DNA of 64,000 bases from Streptomyces sp. CNQ-509 (GCF_001011035.1 NZ_CP011492.1:4615516-4679515); one strand, 5' to 3'; positions 8,164 through 17,189 are shown, counted from the first letter of the stretch. Translations and numbers: made by a program. The notes: generated from the sequence alone by a model not told the origin.

Positions 8164-8284
8164 CGACGAAGGGCGAGTCAACCCCCCGCGTCGGCCCTGT
8201 GGAAAACCCCGGCAGGCCCCGCGGCGGGCCCCAGCCCGGCCGCGGGCCCGGCCGCTCGGGTGCCGGTTGCGGGAGAATTGACGT

Positions 8285-8656
8285 ATGGAGCACCAAGGGC
8301 TGGAGCAGGCGCTGCACCGCGCCCGTGCACTGATCCTCGCCGACCTCAGCGCCGCGGATGTGGCCGGGCCGGACGTGGTCACCTTCGTCGAGGACGCGGT
8401 GGTCCACCGCCGCTGGTGGGTGGAGCAGTGGCCCGAGGGCGTGGCGTATCTGGACGGCCTGGTGGCCCAGGACGTCCAGGACGCACTGCTGGAGAAGTAC
8501 GGCAGATGGCCGCTCTGCCCCGTCTGCGAGGACGTCGACTCCACGGGCCCGCACGCGCTGGACATCGAACCGGCATTGGGCCCGGACCCGCGGTGGGTGT
8601 GCGGCAGGACGGGCGCGGTGATGGCCCGGGTGGGGAGCCTGGGGGGAGCCGGATGA
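8285..8656 (+). CDS. Conserved hypothetical protein
   Basis: This 123-residue soluble protein has no family I can name. Near the C-terminus it has a CPVCED motif and a later cysteine (WVCGRTG), which may bind a metal. A GGGAG ribosome site sits 9 nt upstream. The stop overlaps the ATG of the next gene (ATGA), so the two form a coupled pair. Confidence 0.75.
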   Translation: MEHQGLEQALHRARALILADLSAADVAGPDVVTFVEDAVVHRRWWVEQWPEGVAYLDGLVAQDVQDALLEKYGRWPLCPVCEDVDSTGPHALDIEPALGPDPRWVCGRTGAVMARVGSLGGAG

Positions 8657-8925
8657 CGATTTACGTCGACCCGCCGACGTGGCCGGGTCACGGGCGGATG
8701 TGGTCGCACCTGGTGAGCGACGTGTCGTACGAGGAACTCCACGCCTTCGCGGAGTCGATGGGGGTGCCGCGGAAGGCGTTCGACGGGGACCACTACGACA
8801 TTCCGTCGACGCGGTATGGGGACGCGGTGAGCCGGGGCGCGGTGGAGGTGGGCTCGAAGGAACTGCTACGGAGGCTGGTGGAGGGCGGCCTGCGGAGACG
8901 GGGGAGGAAGACGGGGACGGGATGA
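8653..8925 (+). CDS. DUF4031 domain protein
   Basis: This 90-residue protein begins MTIYVDPPTWPGHGRMWSHL and contains HAFAESMGVPRKAFDGDHYD, typical of the DUF4031 family, whose function is not established. It overlaps the preceding gene by 4 bp and is probably translated from the same message. The sequence upstream of the ATG in this frame is not homologous to anything recognisable. Confidence 0.8.
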   Translation: MTIYVDPPTWPGHGRMWSHLVSDVSYEELHAFAESMGVPRKAFDGDHYDIPSTRYGDAVSRGAVEVGSKELLRRLVEGGLRRRGRKTGTG

Positions 8926-8995
8926 GGGAGAACGGGGTGAGGAGATCCCCGCGCTCGCAGGAATGTTCCCCCGGCGACCGAGCGTTTCCTCCTTC

Positions 8996-10240
8996 ATGTC
9001 CCCGACCGCTCCCCGGGCCGGAGCCCGCCTGCCCGTCGCCGTGTACGTCCTCGGCGTCGCCGTCTTCGCCCTCGGGACGTCGGAGTTCATGCTCTCCGGG
9101 CTGCTCCCGGAGATAGCCGACGACCTCGACGTCTCCATTCCCCGCGCGGGTCTCCTCATCTCCGCGTTCGCCGTGGGCATGGTCGTCGGGGCGCCGACCC
9201 TCGCCGCCGCCACCCTCCGCCTCCCCCGCCGTACCACCCTCGTCGGGCTGCTCGTCGTCTTCGGGGCCGGGCACATCGTGGGGGCCGTCTCCACCTCCTA
9301 CGGTGTCCTCTTCGCCACCCGCATCGTCAGTGCCCTCGCCTGCGCCGGGTTCTGGGCCGTCGGCGCCGCAGTCGCCATCGCAACCGTTCCGGCGGGCGCC
9401 CGCGCACGGGCCATGGCGATCATGGTCGGCGGGCTCAGCGTCGCGAACGTCGCCGGGGTGCCCGGCGGGGCGCTGCTCGGCCAGCACTTCGGCTGGCGGT
9501 CCGCCTTCTGGGCGGTCACCCTCATGACCGCCGTCGCCCTCGTCGGGGTGGTGGCGCTCGTACCCGGTGGCACGCCCGGCGACGCCGAGCCGCCCCGGCT
9601 CCGCGAGGAACTGCGCATCTACCGCGACGGTCAGGTGTGGCTCGCCATGGCCACGATCGCGCTCTTCGCAGGCGCAACGTTCTCCTTCTTCTCCTACCTC
9701 GCCCCCCTCCTCACCGACGTCGCCGGCCTCGGCGACGGCTGGGTGCCGACCGTGCTCGCGCTCTTCGGCGCCGGGGCGTTCCTCGGCACGCTCGTCGGCG
9801 GGCGGATGGCGGACAGGTACCGCTTCGGCACCATGTACGTCGGGCTGTCCGCTACCGCCGCCGTGCTGGTGGCGTGCGCACTGCTCGCCGAGTACCCGGT
9901 GGCGATCGTGACCCTGTCGATCCTCCTCGGCGCCACGGCCTTCACCACGGCGCCCGCTCTCAACGCCCGCATCTTCGACGTCGCCGGCGACGCCCAGGGC
10001 CTCGCCGGCGCGACGGCGACCTCTTCGTTCAACATCGGCAACACCGTCGGCCCGTGGCTCGGCGGCCTCGTCATCAGCGCCGGCCTCGGCTACGCCGCCA
10101 CCGCGTGGACCGGCGCCGTACTGGCGGTGGGCGCGGTGGCGATGACGGTGGTCGCGGGCCGGTCGGCGGCGCGTCGTACGAGGCTGGTGGCGTGCGGCGG
10201 CGAGCCGGCGGCCGAGGGCGCGGTGAAAGCGGTGGGGTAG
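8996..10240 (+). CDS. Cmx/CmrA-type MFS drug exporter
   Basis: This is an integral membrane protein of about 414 residues with some 12 hydrophobic segments. The N-terminus contains VYVLGVAVFALGTSEFM and LLPEIADDL, characteristic of the chloramphenicol-exporter (Cmx/CmrA/CmlR) branch of the DHA1 major facilitator family. Function is probably proton-driven efflux of a small hydrophobic compound; the substrate cannot be read from sequence. No start has a good ribosome site: ATG 8996 is preferred, and ATG 8963 would add 11 residues. Confidence 0.8.
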   Translation: MSPTAPRAGARLPVAVYVLGVAVFALGTSEFMLSGLLPEIADDLDVSIPRAGLLISAFAVGMVVGAPTLAAATLRLPRRTTLVGLLVVFGAGHIVGAVSTSYGVLFATRIVSALACAGFWAVGAAVAIATVPAGARARAMAIMVGGLSVANVAGVPGGALLGQHFGWRSAFWAVTLMTAVALVGVVALVPGGTPGDAEPPRLREELRIYRDGQVWLAMATIALFAGATFSFFSYLAPLLTDVAGLGDGWVPTVLALFGAGAFLGTLVGGRMADRYRFGTMYVGLSATAAVLVACALLAEYPVAIVTLSILLGATAFTTAPALNARIFDVAGDAQGLAGATATSSFNIGNTVGPWLGGLVISAGLGYAATAWTGAVLAVGAVAMTVVAGRSAARRTRLVACGGEPAAEGAVKAVG

Positions 10241-10297
10241 GCACGGCTGTCACTCCCGTGTGGTTCCCTCTGTAGAGGGACGAGGGGGAGGGTGCTC

Positions 10298-10423
10298 ATG
10301 CTCGCGGAGACGGCGGCGTTACGGCTCGGGACGATGGTCGCGAACGCCGCGGGGAAGCTGTGGCTCGGCGGCAAGCGCTATGAGCGGTGCGTCTGGTTCG
10401 CCGGCAAGAGACACGACCCCTGA
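10298..10423 (+). pseudogene. Short ORF resembling the start of a STAND/NACHT protein
   Basis: A 41-residue frame (MLAETAALRLGTMVANAAGK to its end at KRHDP) follows an excellent ribosome site (gagggggaggg). It resembles the first helices of Streptomyces NACHT-type NTPases but stops immediately before the transposase remnant. It may be the stump of a gene truncated by the insertion element. Family assignment is from memory of the motif style only. Confidence 0.3.
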
Positions 10424-10471
10424 TCATCAACGTTGTCGATGTCGTTGATCACGAACAGGAGTCGCGTTCGC

Positions 10472-10870
10472 GTGCCTTCCTCCCTGATCGATGTCCTCCA
10501 GCGCCACTGCGGGGACGTCGAGCTGCCGCGCTTGACCGCGGAACCGCCCGACCTGCTCACCCTGGCCGAGGTGTGGGACCGGGTGACTGACCCGAGACGA
10601 GTGCGAGGCCGCCGCTACCGCCCCGCCCGGCTCGCCACGCTGATCCGCGGGCATTGGTCCGTCGAGGCCCTGCACCACCTGCGAGACGTCACCTTCGCCG
10701 AGGATTCCTCCCGCATACGCACCGGCGCCGCGCCCCGCGTTATGGCGACCCTGCGCAACCTCACCATCGGTCTCATCCGTCAAGCCGGCTGGGCGAACAT
10801 CGCTGCCGCCGCCGACCACTATCGGTCACGCCCCGAGCACGCGCTCGACCTACGTCATCTCGCAGCCTGA
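10472..10870 (+). pseudogene. ISAs1-family transposase, internally deleted
   Basis: The first part (about residues 1-50, with LAEVWDRVTDPRRVRGRRYR) matches the conserved N-terminus of ISAs1-type transposases. The rest (LIRGHWSVEALHHLRDVTF, RNLTIGLIRQAG) matches their C-terminus. The two are fused in frame near base 10620, so the central DDE catalytic region of roughly 250 residues is missing. The product is 132 residues and cannot be an active transposase. Base composition is slightly lower in GC than the flanks. Confidence 0.8.
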
Positions 10871-10883
10871 GACGCATCAGCCC
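10871..10883 (+). repeat. IS-end-like repeat, copy 1
   Basis: gagacgcatcagccc directly follows the transposase remnant stop and shares the 12-mer acgcatcagccc with 11836-11847. Placement right after the transposase C-terminus suggests it is part of the element's right end. Confidence 0.5.
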
Positions 10884-10966
10884 AGGCTCCGAAGCGCGGT
10901 GCGGACCGCGATGAGTTCTGGTGCCGGGGCAGGTCTGCCCCTGTACGAAGCGAGAGGAGACGCGTG

Positions 10967-11803
10967 ATGAGCGCACCCGAGGTCCTGATGGAAGGCGTCG
11001 TGTTCGGCGAGTCACCGCGCTGGCACAACGAGCAACTCTGGTTCTCCGACTGGGGCGCCAACCAGGTGATCGCGCTTGACGCCGACGGACGCCATGAGGT
11101 GGTGGTAACCGTCCCGTCATTCCCGATGTGCATCGACTTCCTCCCCGACGGGCGACTGCTCGTCGTGGACTCTGCGCAACGACGGCTGCTGCGCCATGAA
11201 CCGGACGGATCACTCGTCCAGCATGCCGACCTTTCCAAGGTCTCGGAGAAGCCGTGGAACGATATCGTGGTCGATGACCGGGGCAACGCCTATGTCAACA
11301 CCATCGGTTTCGACTTTCCCGGCGGTGAGTTCGCGCCGGGCTTGATCGTGCTCGTCACGCCGGAAGGCAACGTCGATCAAATTGCCGACGACCTCGCGTT
11401 CCCCAACGGTATGGCGATCAGCCCGGACGGTGCCACCCTGATCGTTGCTGAGTCATATGCGAACCGGCTCACCGCCTACGACATCGGCAGCCACGGCGGC
11501 CTCGGCAACCGGCGCGTGTGGGCGGAGACACCCGACGACCACCCGGATGGAATCTGCATGGATGTCGAAGGCGCCGTCTGGTACGCCGACGTCGGCAACC
11601 GGCACTGTGTTCGTGTGCGCGAGGGCGGTGAGGTGCTCGCTACAGTCGACCTGGATCGCGGCGCCTTCGCCTGCGCGCTCAGCCGCGGGGACGACCCCCG
11701 TCTCTTCGTCGTCGGCCAGACCTGGGGCGGACCCGAGTCGCGGCAACCCAGCGGGCGGGTTGTGGCGTTCCCGGCACCAGCACCGGGTGCCGGGAAACCC
11801 TGA
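10967..11803 (+). CDS. SMP-30/gluconolactonase family protein
   Basis: This 278-residue beta-propeller of the SMP-30/gluconolactonase/LRE family includes lactonases acting on sugar or other lactones. Visible family features are GVVFGESPRWH at the N-terminus, NDIVVDDRGNAYV, and FPNGMAISPDG. It has no signal peptide, so it should be cytosolic. An AGAGGAG ribosome site lies 7 nt before ATG 10967; the adjacent GTG 10964 is possible. The gene sits between a transposase remnant and a second IS-end-like repeat and is less GC-rich than its neighbours, suggesting acquisition with the element. Confidence 0.88.
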   Translation: MSAPEVLMEGVVFGESPRWHNEQLWFSDWGANQVIALDADGRHEVVVTVPSFPMCIDFLPDGRLLVVDSAQRRLLRHEPDGSLVQHADLSKVSEKPWNDIVVDDRGNAYVNTIGFDFPGGEFAPGLIVLVTPEGNVDQIADDLAFPNGMAISPDGATLIVAESYANRLTAYDIGSHGGLGNRRVWAETPDDHPDGICMDVEGAVWYADVGNRHCVRVREGGEVLATVDLDRGAFACALSRGDDPRLFVVGQTWGGPESRQPSGRVVAFPAPAPGAGKP

Positions 11804-11835
11804 CCCAGCCAGGCTCGGTGTCTCACTAACCGAGA

Positions 11836-11847
11836 ACGCATCAGCCC
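11836..11847 (+). repeat. IS-end-like repeat, copy 2
   Basis: acgcatcagccc repeats the sequence following the transposase remnant (10872-10883). The context gagaacgcatcagccctg matches copy 1 (gagacgcatcagccca) over about 15 bases. Confidence 0.5.
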
Positions 11848-11850
11848 TGC

Positions 11851-12546
11851 CTACGCCCCCAGCAGCTCCAGCTCCGTCCCCACGTTGTGCCGTGCCGCCG
11901 CCTCCCAGCGGGCGTAGCCCGTCTCCGTGCGGAACAGCCGGGGCAGCCCCAGCAGTTGTCGTAGCACCATCGCCCGGCCCTTGCGGAAGGCGTCGGCCGG
12001 GACGAAGCCGTACTCCTCCCGTACCGCCGCCGCATACGCCGCGTACTCCGTCGGCGTTCCCGCCAGCACCGCGAGGTCCGCGTCGCACAGCACCTCGCCG
12101 TTGTGGTCCCCGGATGCCGGGTCGTGGGTCACCGTGAGCCGTACGAGCCGCGTCACCTCCGCCACGCGCTCGGCCTCAACTCCCGCCTCCGCCAAGGCGA
12201 CTTGCGCGAGTCGCGCACTGCGCTCCTCGTTCTCGCTGCGCTCCGGCCGGTAGGCGGCGTCGTGGAACCAGGCCGCCAGGCGTACGGCGTCGGGGTCGTC
12301 GGCGTGGTCGGCCAGCTCGTCGATGCGGTCGAGGACAGCGGCCAGATGCTCCGCGGTGTGGTAGCGCCGCTGGGGCTCACCCCACCGTTCCAGCAGGTTC
12401 TTCCCGTACGGCACGGGGTCGGGGGCCGCCGCGCCGGAGCGGCAGCGGGTGAGGAGGGCCGTCCAGCGGTCGAGGAGGGCCGGGGCCACGGGCTCGGGCG
12501 CTGATGGTGCGTGCTGGTGATCTCCGGGGGCGGGCATGGTCACCAT
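11851..12546 (-). CDS. HD-domain metal-dependent phosphohydrolase
   Basis: This 231-residue protein has an HD-type core: YHTAEHL, AAWFHDAAY and NEERSA, the typical metal-binding His/Asp set. Such proteins hydrolyse phosphate esters of nucleotides or related compounds; the substrate is unknown. Either ATG 12546 or ATG 12537 may be the start, and neither has a clear ribosome site. It is divergent from cutC with only 27 bp between start codons. Confidence 0.85.
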   Translation of the reverse strand: MVTMPAPGDHQHAPSAPEPVAPALLDRWTALLTRCRSGAAAPDPVPYGKNLLERWGEPQRRYHTAEHLAAVLDRIDELADHADDPDAVRLAAWFHDAAYRPERSENEERSARLAQVALAEAGVEAERVAEVTRLVRLTVTHDPASGDHNGEVLCDADLAVLAGTPTEYAAYAAAVREEYGFVPADAFRKGRAMVLRQLLGLPRLFRTETGYARWEAAARHNVGTELELLGA

Positions 12547-12571
12547 TCTGCGCGATGTGGCAGGCTGTGCA

Positions 12572-12583
12572 TCATGTCTAGAC
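12572..12583. promoter_or_regulatory. DasR-box-like sequence over the cutC start
   Basis: atgtctagacca matches 10 of 12 positions of the DasR core TGGTCTAGACCA and covers the first codons of cutC. The codons TCT and AGA used here are rare in this GC-rich genome, which hints at selection on the DNA itself. Weak evidence only. Confidence 0.25.
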
Positions 12584-13272
12584 CAATGCTGCTTGAGGTC
12601 ATCGCCCTGAACGCCGCCGACGCCGCCGCCGCGGAGGCGGGCGGCGCCGACCGTCTGGAGTTGGTCACGGACATGGCCGCCGACGGGCTCACCCCGTCGC
12701 GCGAGACCGTCGCCGCCGTGCGCGCCGCGGTGGAGATCCCCGTACGCGTCATGCTGCGGGCCGAGGACGGGTTCGCGGCGGGGGACGCGGAGGCGCTGGC
12801 GGCGCGGGCGCGGGCGCTGCGGGCGGAGGGGGCGGAGGAGTTCGTCCTCGGGTTCCTGGACGAGGCGGGCGGGCCGGATCTGGCGACGGTCGGGCGGCTT
12901 TTGGAGGCGGTGGGGGACGGGTGCCGGTGGACGTTCCACCGGGCGATCGACCGGGCGGCGGACCGGGACACGCTGCGCAAGCAGCTCGCGGGGCTGCCGG
13001 GGCTGGACACGTACCTGACGGCGGGCTCGGCGAAGGGCGTCGCGGACGGCCTGGCGGTGCTGGTCGCCGAGGCCGCCCGCGCGACGGCCCGCCAGCCCGG
13101 CTACGAGGCCCGCATCATGGCCGGCGGCGGCCTTACCACGGCCCACGTCCCCCGCCTCCGCGCGGCGGGCCTGGACGCCTTCCATGTCGGCGGCGCGGTC
13201 CGCCCGGAGGGCTGGTCGGGCCCGGTGTCGCCGCGGTCGGTGGCGGAGTGGCGGACGCTGCTGGACACGTAG
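12574..13272 (+). CDS. cutC: CutC family protein
   Basis: This 232-residue TIM-barrel protein is of the CutC family, historically linked to copper homeostasis though its biochemical role is unsettled. It shows LLEVIALNAADAAAAEAGGADRLEL-type N-terminal strands, FHRAIDR, and the C-terminal AGGGLTTAHVP and FHVGGAVR. No Shine-Dalgarno sequence precedes ATG 12574 and only 27 bp separate it from the divergent HD gene, so leaderless translation is likely. Confidence 0.88.
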   Translation: MSRPMLLEVIALNAADAAAAEAGGADRLELVTDMAADGLTPSRETVAAVRAAVEIPVRVMLRAEDGFAAGDAEALAARARALRAEGAEEFVLGFLDEAGGPDLATVGRLLEAVGDGCRWTFHRAIDRAADRDTLRKQLAGLPGLDTYLTAGSAKGVADGLAVLVAEAARATARQPGYEARIMAGGGLTTAHVPRLRAAGLDAFHVGGAVRPEGWSGPVSPRSVAEWRTLLDT

Positions 13273-13347
13273 GCGCTCCGCGGGGGGCGGCGGGCCTGAG
13301 GGCGCGGGCTGGCGACGCGGCGGCCGGAGCTTGGCGTGGCCCGGCCG

Positions 13348-13749
13348 TCACGACGACTTCGGCGGCGGCTGCCGGGCGGGCTGGAACAGTTCGACGAGGT
13401 TGCCGGAGGGGTCGGCGAGGAGGATCTGCCGTCCGCCGGGACCGCTGACCAGTTCGCTGCGGAACGGCAGGCCCGCGGCGCGGAGCCGGTCGATCTCGGT
13501 GTCGAGGTCGTCCACGACGAGGTGAATGCGGTTGCGGCCCGCGGTTGCGGTGTCGGCGGGGGTGGCGCGGGCGCCGGAGCTGGCGGGGCCGGACAGCAGC
13601 AGGCGCAGCGGACCGCGGATGACGTCGGCGAAGGCGGGGATCGCGTCGGTGCGTACGGAGAAGCCGAGGTGGGTGGTGTAGAAGTCGACGGCGCTCGCGA
13701 CGTCGTCGACGACGTAACGGACGCTCGCGTGTTGCTCTGGTGCGGTCAC
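13348..13749 (-). CDS. VOC-superfamily (glyoxalase-like) protein
   Basis: This 133-residue protein has two beta-alpha-beta-beta-beta modules typical of vicinal oxygen chelate proteins: YVVDDVASAVDFYTTHLGF at the start and IHLVVDDLDTEIDRLRAAG and ADPSGNLVELFQP in the second half. Such proteins are metal-dependent lyases, dioxygenases or resistance proteins; the substrate is unknown. It starts at GTG 13749 behind a GGAG motif. Confidence 0.85.
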   Translation of the reverse strand: MTAPEQHASVRYVVDDVASAVDFYTTHLGFSVRTDAIPAFADVIRGPLRLLLSGPASSGARATPADTATAGRNRIHLVVDDLDTEIDRLRAAGLPFRSELVSGPGGRQILLADPSGNLVELFQPARQPPPKSS

Positions 13750-13869
13750 GAGGTCACTCCCGTGGCGAGGGCGGACAGCAGGTGGCGTACTCGGGTGTCG
13801 ATTATGACGTCGACACGGCGAATCCGCCGCTGCGGCGACGCGGGAGGGCTTCTCCCACGGGGAAGCGAC

Positions 13870-13888
13870 GTAATACGTTCCGTATTAC
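13870..13888. promoter_or_regulatory. Operator palindrome of the toxin-antitoxin operon
   Basis: gtaatacg-ttc-cgtattac is a perfect 8-bp inverted repeat ending 9 bp before the antitoxin ATG, in an otherwise GC-rich context. Ribbon-helix-helix antitoxins typically bind such palindromes and repress their own promoter. The tattac half could also serve as the -10 element. Confidence 0.75.
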
Positions 13889-13897
13889 ATTGGTCTC

Positions 13898-14137
13898 ATG
13901 ACCGTACAGACCATCAGTTTCCGCCCGGACGCCACCACACGTCGCGAACTCGACGCGCTGGCGAGCATGCGCGACGTGACGGTGTCCGATGCCATAAGGC
14001 AGGCGGTGCACGAGGCGTACGTACGCGAGCAGTACCGCCAGGCAGCGGCGGAGGTGCAGGAATGGCGTCTCGACCCCGCGTACGCGGCGGAGGCGGCTGC
14101 GGTGCGGCAGGAGATGGACGACCTGCGTGCGTGGTGA
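13898..14137 (+). CDS. Ribbon-helix-helix antitoxin
   Basis: This 79-residue protein has an N-terminal RHH DNA-binding fold (about residues 1-45: strand TVQTISFRP, then helices ELDALASMRDVTVSDAIRQA) and an acidic helical C-terminus that would wrap the toxin. It overlaps the downstream toxin gene by 11 bp. Expected role: neutralise the MazF-like toxin and repress the operon at the palindrome just upstream. Confidence 0.85.
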   Translation: MTVQTISFRPDATTRRELDALASMRDVTVSDAIRQAVHEAYVREQYRQAAAEVQEWRLDPAYAAEAAAVRQEMDDLRAW

Positions 14138-14441
14138 CATCTTCCGCCTGCGTGCGCCGAGACAGCGGGTGGGGCACGCGCAGCGGGGCATGCGGTACGG
14201 GGTCGTACTGCAGACGGAGGCGCTGGCGACGTCGACGCTCGTCGTGGCGCCCACATCGACGAGCGCGCGGCCCGGACTGATCCACCCGCGGGTGGAGATG
14301 GCCGGTACGGACACGGTGGTGCTGGTCGAGCAGATGGCGGCGGTGGACCCGGAGCGGCTGGGTGACTTCGCGGGGCGGGTGGAGCCGGCGGAGTGGGAGG
14401 ACATCGAGCACGCGGTCCGGCTGGTGCTGGGGCTGCTGTAG
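14127..14441 (+). CDS. MazF/PemK-type endoribonuclease toxin
   Basis: This 104-residue protein of the MazF/PemK family begins (from GTG 14127) with RGDIFRLR and continues MRYGVVLQTE and LVVAPTSTSARPG, matching the SH3-like toxin fold. MazF toxins cut mRNA at short motifs to stop growth. It overlaps the RHH antitoxin gene by 11 bp, indicating coupled translation. Confidence 0.85.
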   Translation: MRGDIFRLRAPRQRVGHAQRGMRYGVVLQTEALATSTLVVAPTSTSARPGLIHPRVEMAGTDTVVLVEQMAAVDPERLGDFAGRVEPAEWEDIEHAVRLVLGLL

Positions 14442-14680
14442 CGAGGCCGACGTGGGCGGTGCGGGGGCGCGCGCGTACGCCGGCGGGCGGGGCGTCGTAC
14501 GCGAGGGTGTGCGCGTGCGTACATCGGTGGGCGGGGCGTCGTACGCGAGGCTTCGGTTGCCTCCCGGTTGTCACAGGGGCGGCCTACCCTAGGGCGGGGG
14601 TTGCGGGGGAGAGTGTTCTGCGTCCCCCCGTCGCCGCGGCCTACGACCCCGCCGCCGTGCGCTACGCCTCCCGCCGTGCG

Positions 14681-15703
14681 CTACGCCCCCTCCGTCCCCG
14701 GGCCCGACGTCGACTCCCTCACCTGCAGTGCCGTCCGCAGCACCACCGTCTGCAGCGGGCGCTCCGTCCCCGCGATCCGCTCCTGCAGCAGCCCCGCCGC
14801 CGTCCACCCCAGGTCGTACGACGGCAACTGCACCGTCGACAGCGGCGGGCGGACCAGGGACGCCCACGGGACGTCGCCGAACGACAGCACCCCCGTCCGC
14901 GGCGGCTCCGTGCCTGCCTCCCTGAGGGCCTGCAACGCCCCCACCGTCATCAGGTTGTTCGCCACGAACACCGCGTCCGGCGGCGACGGCAGCGCCAGCA
15001 GGTCCCGCATCGCCGCCCGGCCGCCCTCGACCCGGAAGTCGGCGTGCCGCACGTACTCCGGCGGCAGCGTGCCCCCGTCCGTCTCCCGCAGGTGGTCGCG
15101 CATCACCGCGCGGTAGCCCGCCAGCCGGTCGTCGGACGTGGACGCGCCCTCCGGGCCCGCGATGCACGCGATCCTGCGGTAGCCGCTGCGGAGCAGGTGC
15201 GCGGTGGCCTCCTCGCCGCCGTGCTGGTTGTCGACCATCACCGCGTCCACGGACGCGCCCCGCGGCCGCCGGTCCACCGCGACCACCGGCATCCCGCGGC
15301 CCTCCAGCACGGACAGGTCCGTCCGGTTCCGCGACGCCGCGGCCACGATCACGCCCGCCATCTGCTCGGCCGCCGCGATCTCCAGATAGCGCCGCTCCTT
15401 GTCCACGTCCTCGTCGGTGTTGCACAGCACCACCGACAGGTTCGTCTGCTGCGCCGCGTCCTCCACCCCGCGCGCGAGCGACGTGAAGAACGGGTTCTCG
15501 ATGTCCGGGATGATCAGCCCGATGACGCTGGCCCGCTGCATCCGCAGCGACCGCGCCACCCGGTTCGGCGAGAAGCCCAGCTCCGCCGCGGTCTTGCGGA
15601 CGCGCTCCGCGCGTTCCGCGGTGACCCGGCCTCCGTTGAAGACCCGGGAGACAGTGGCCGGCGAGACCCCCGCGGCGCGCGCCACATCGTTGATGGTCGT
15701 CAC
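14681..15703 (-). CDS. LacI-family transcriptional repressor of the sugar operon
   Basis: This 340-residue regulator has an N-terminal LacI HTH (TTINDVARAAGVSPATVSRV, about residues 2-21) and hinge (SLRMQRASVIGLIIPDIENPFF), then a periplasmic-binding-protein-like effector domain. The start GTG 15703 begins the HTH exactly; an in-frame GTG at 15727 is an alternative. It is divergent from the GH172 operon, whose promoter region carries two LacI-type palindromes, so it is the likely local repressor released by the imported sugar. Confidence 0.92.
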   Translation of the reverse strand: MTTINDVARAAGVSPATVSRVFNGGRVTAERAERVRKTAAELGFSPNRVARSLRMQRASVIGLIIPDIENPFFTSLARGVEDAAQQTNLSVVLCNTDEDVDKERRYLEIAAAEQMAGVIVAAASRNRTDLSVLEGRGMPVVAVDRRPRGASVDAVMVDNQHGGEEATAHLLRSGYRRIACIAGPEGASTSDDRLAGYRAVMRDHLRETDGGTLPPEYVRHADFRVEGGRAAMRDLLALPSPPDAVFVANNLMTVGALQALREAGTEPPRTGVLSFGDVPWASLVRPPLSTVQLPSYDLGWTAAGLLQERIAGTERPLQTVVLRTALQVRESTSGPGTEGA

Positions 15704-15927
15704 TTCTCCGCTACCTGAACCTCTCACGCAGGCGCGGGAGTCGGCCGCGCGTCCGGTGCCCTGCCGCCCATTCTCCGCCAGTCCGGGGCCCGGTCGGACC
15801 GCCTCGGGGCATCGGATACGCGTATCCGGCGGTCCCGCGATGCAGCCCGCGGCGCGGCCCCGGCATCCGGTCGGGTACGTGGACGGGTCGGCGCGGACGG
15901 TGTTTTCCACGGTCTCGTACGGACCTC

Positions 15928-15956
15928 TTGACACCGTCTGGCGTGAACTCTACGTT
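15928..15956 (+). promoter_or_regulatory. Promoter of the GH172/sugar operon
   Basis: A perfect -35 TTGACA (15928-15933) is followed after 17 bp by TACGTT (15951-15956), a good vegetative (HrdB-type) promoter. The LacI-type palindrome at 15961-15974 would cover the transcription start. Confidence 0.65.
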
Positions 15957-15960
15957 CGCG

Positions 15961-15974
15961 TGAAATGGATTTCA
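15961..15974. promoter_or_regulatory. LacI-type operator at the transcription start
   Basis: TGAAAT-GG-ATTTCA is a perfect 6-bp inverted repeat placed 4 bp after the -10 box, an ideal position for a repressor to block initiation. Confidence 0.6.
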
Positions 15975-16060
15975 AGGGATGTCCGGTGGGGCCGCCTCAC
16001 ATCACTGGAGCCCGCTCAGTCGCTATGCGCGCACTTGGGATGACCCTTCGTCAGCCTCGT

Positions 16061-16077
16061 ACGAAAACGATTTCACA
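16061..16077. promoter_or_regulatory. Second LacI-type operator before the GH172 gene
   Basis: acgaaaacgatttcaca carries GAAA and TTTC arms around a central CG, the usual architecture of LacI-family operators. It ends 11 bp before the GH172 ATG, so it could pair with the first operator by looping. Confidence 0.55.
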
Positions 16078-16088
16078 ACGGAGCGTCC

Positions 16089-17189
<1,101 letters not shown>

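Noticed and set aside
10415..10455. Inverted repeat tgatcatcaacg...cgttgatca as the left end of the IS
   Set aside because: The arms are offset by 3 bases and do not match the repeat following the transposase, so it cannot be called a terminal inverted repeat.
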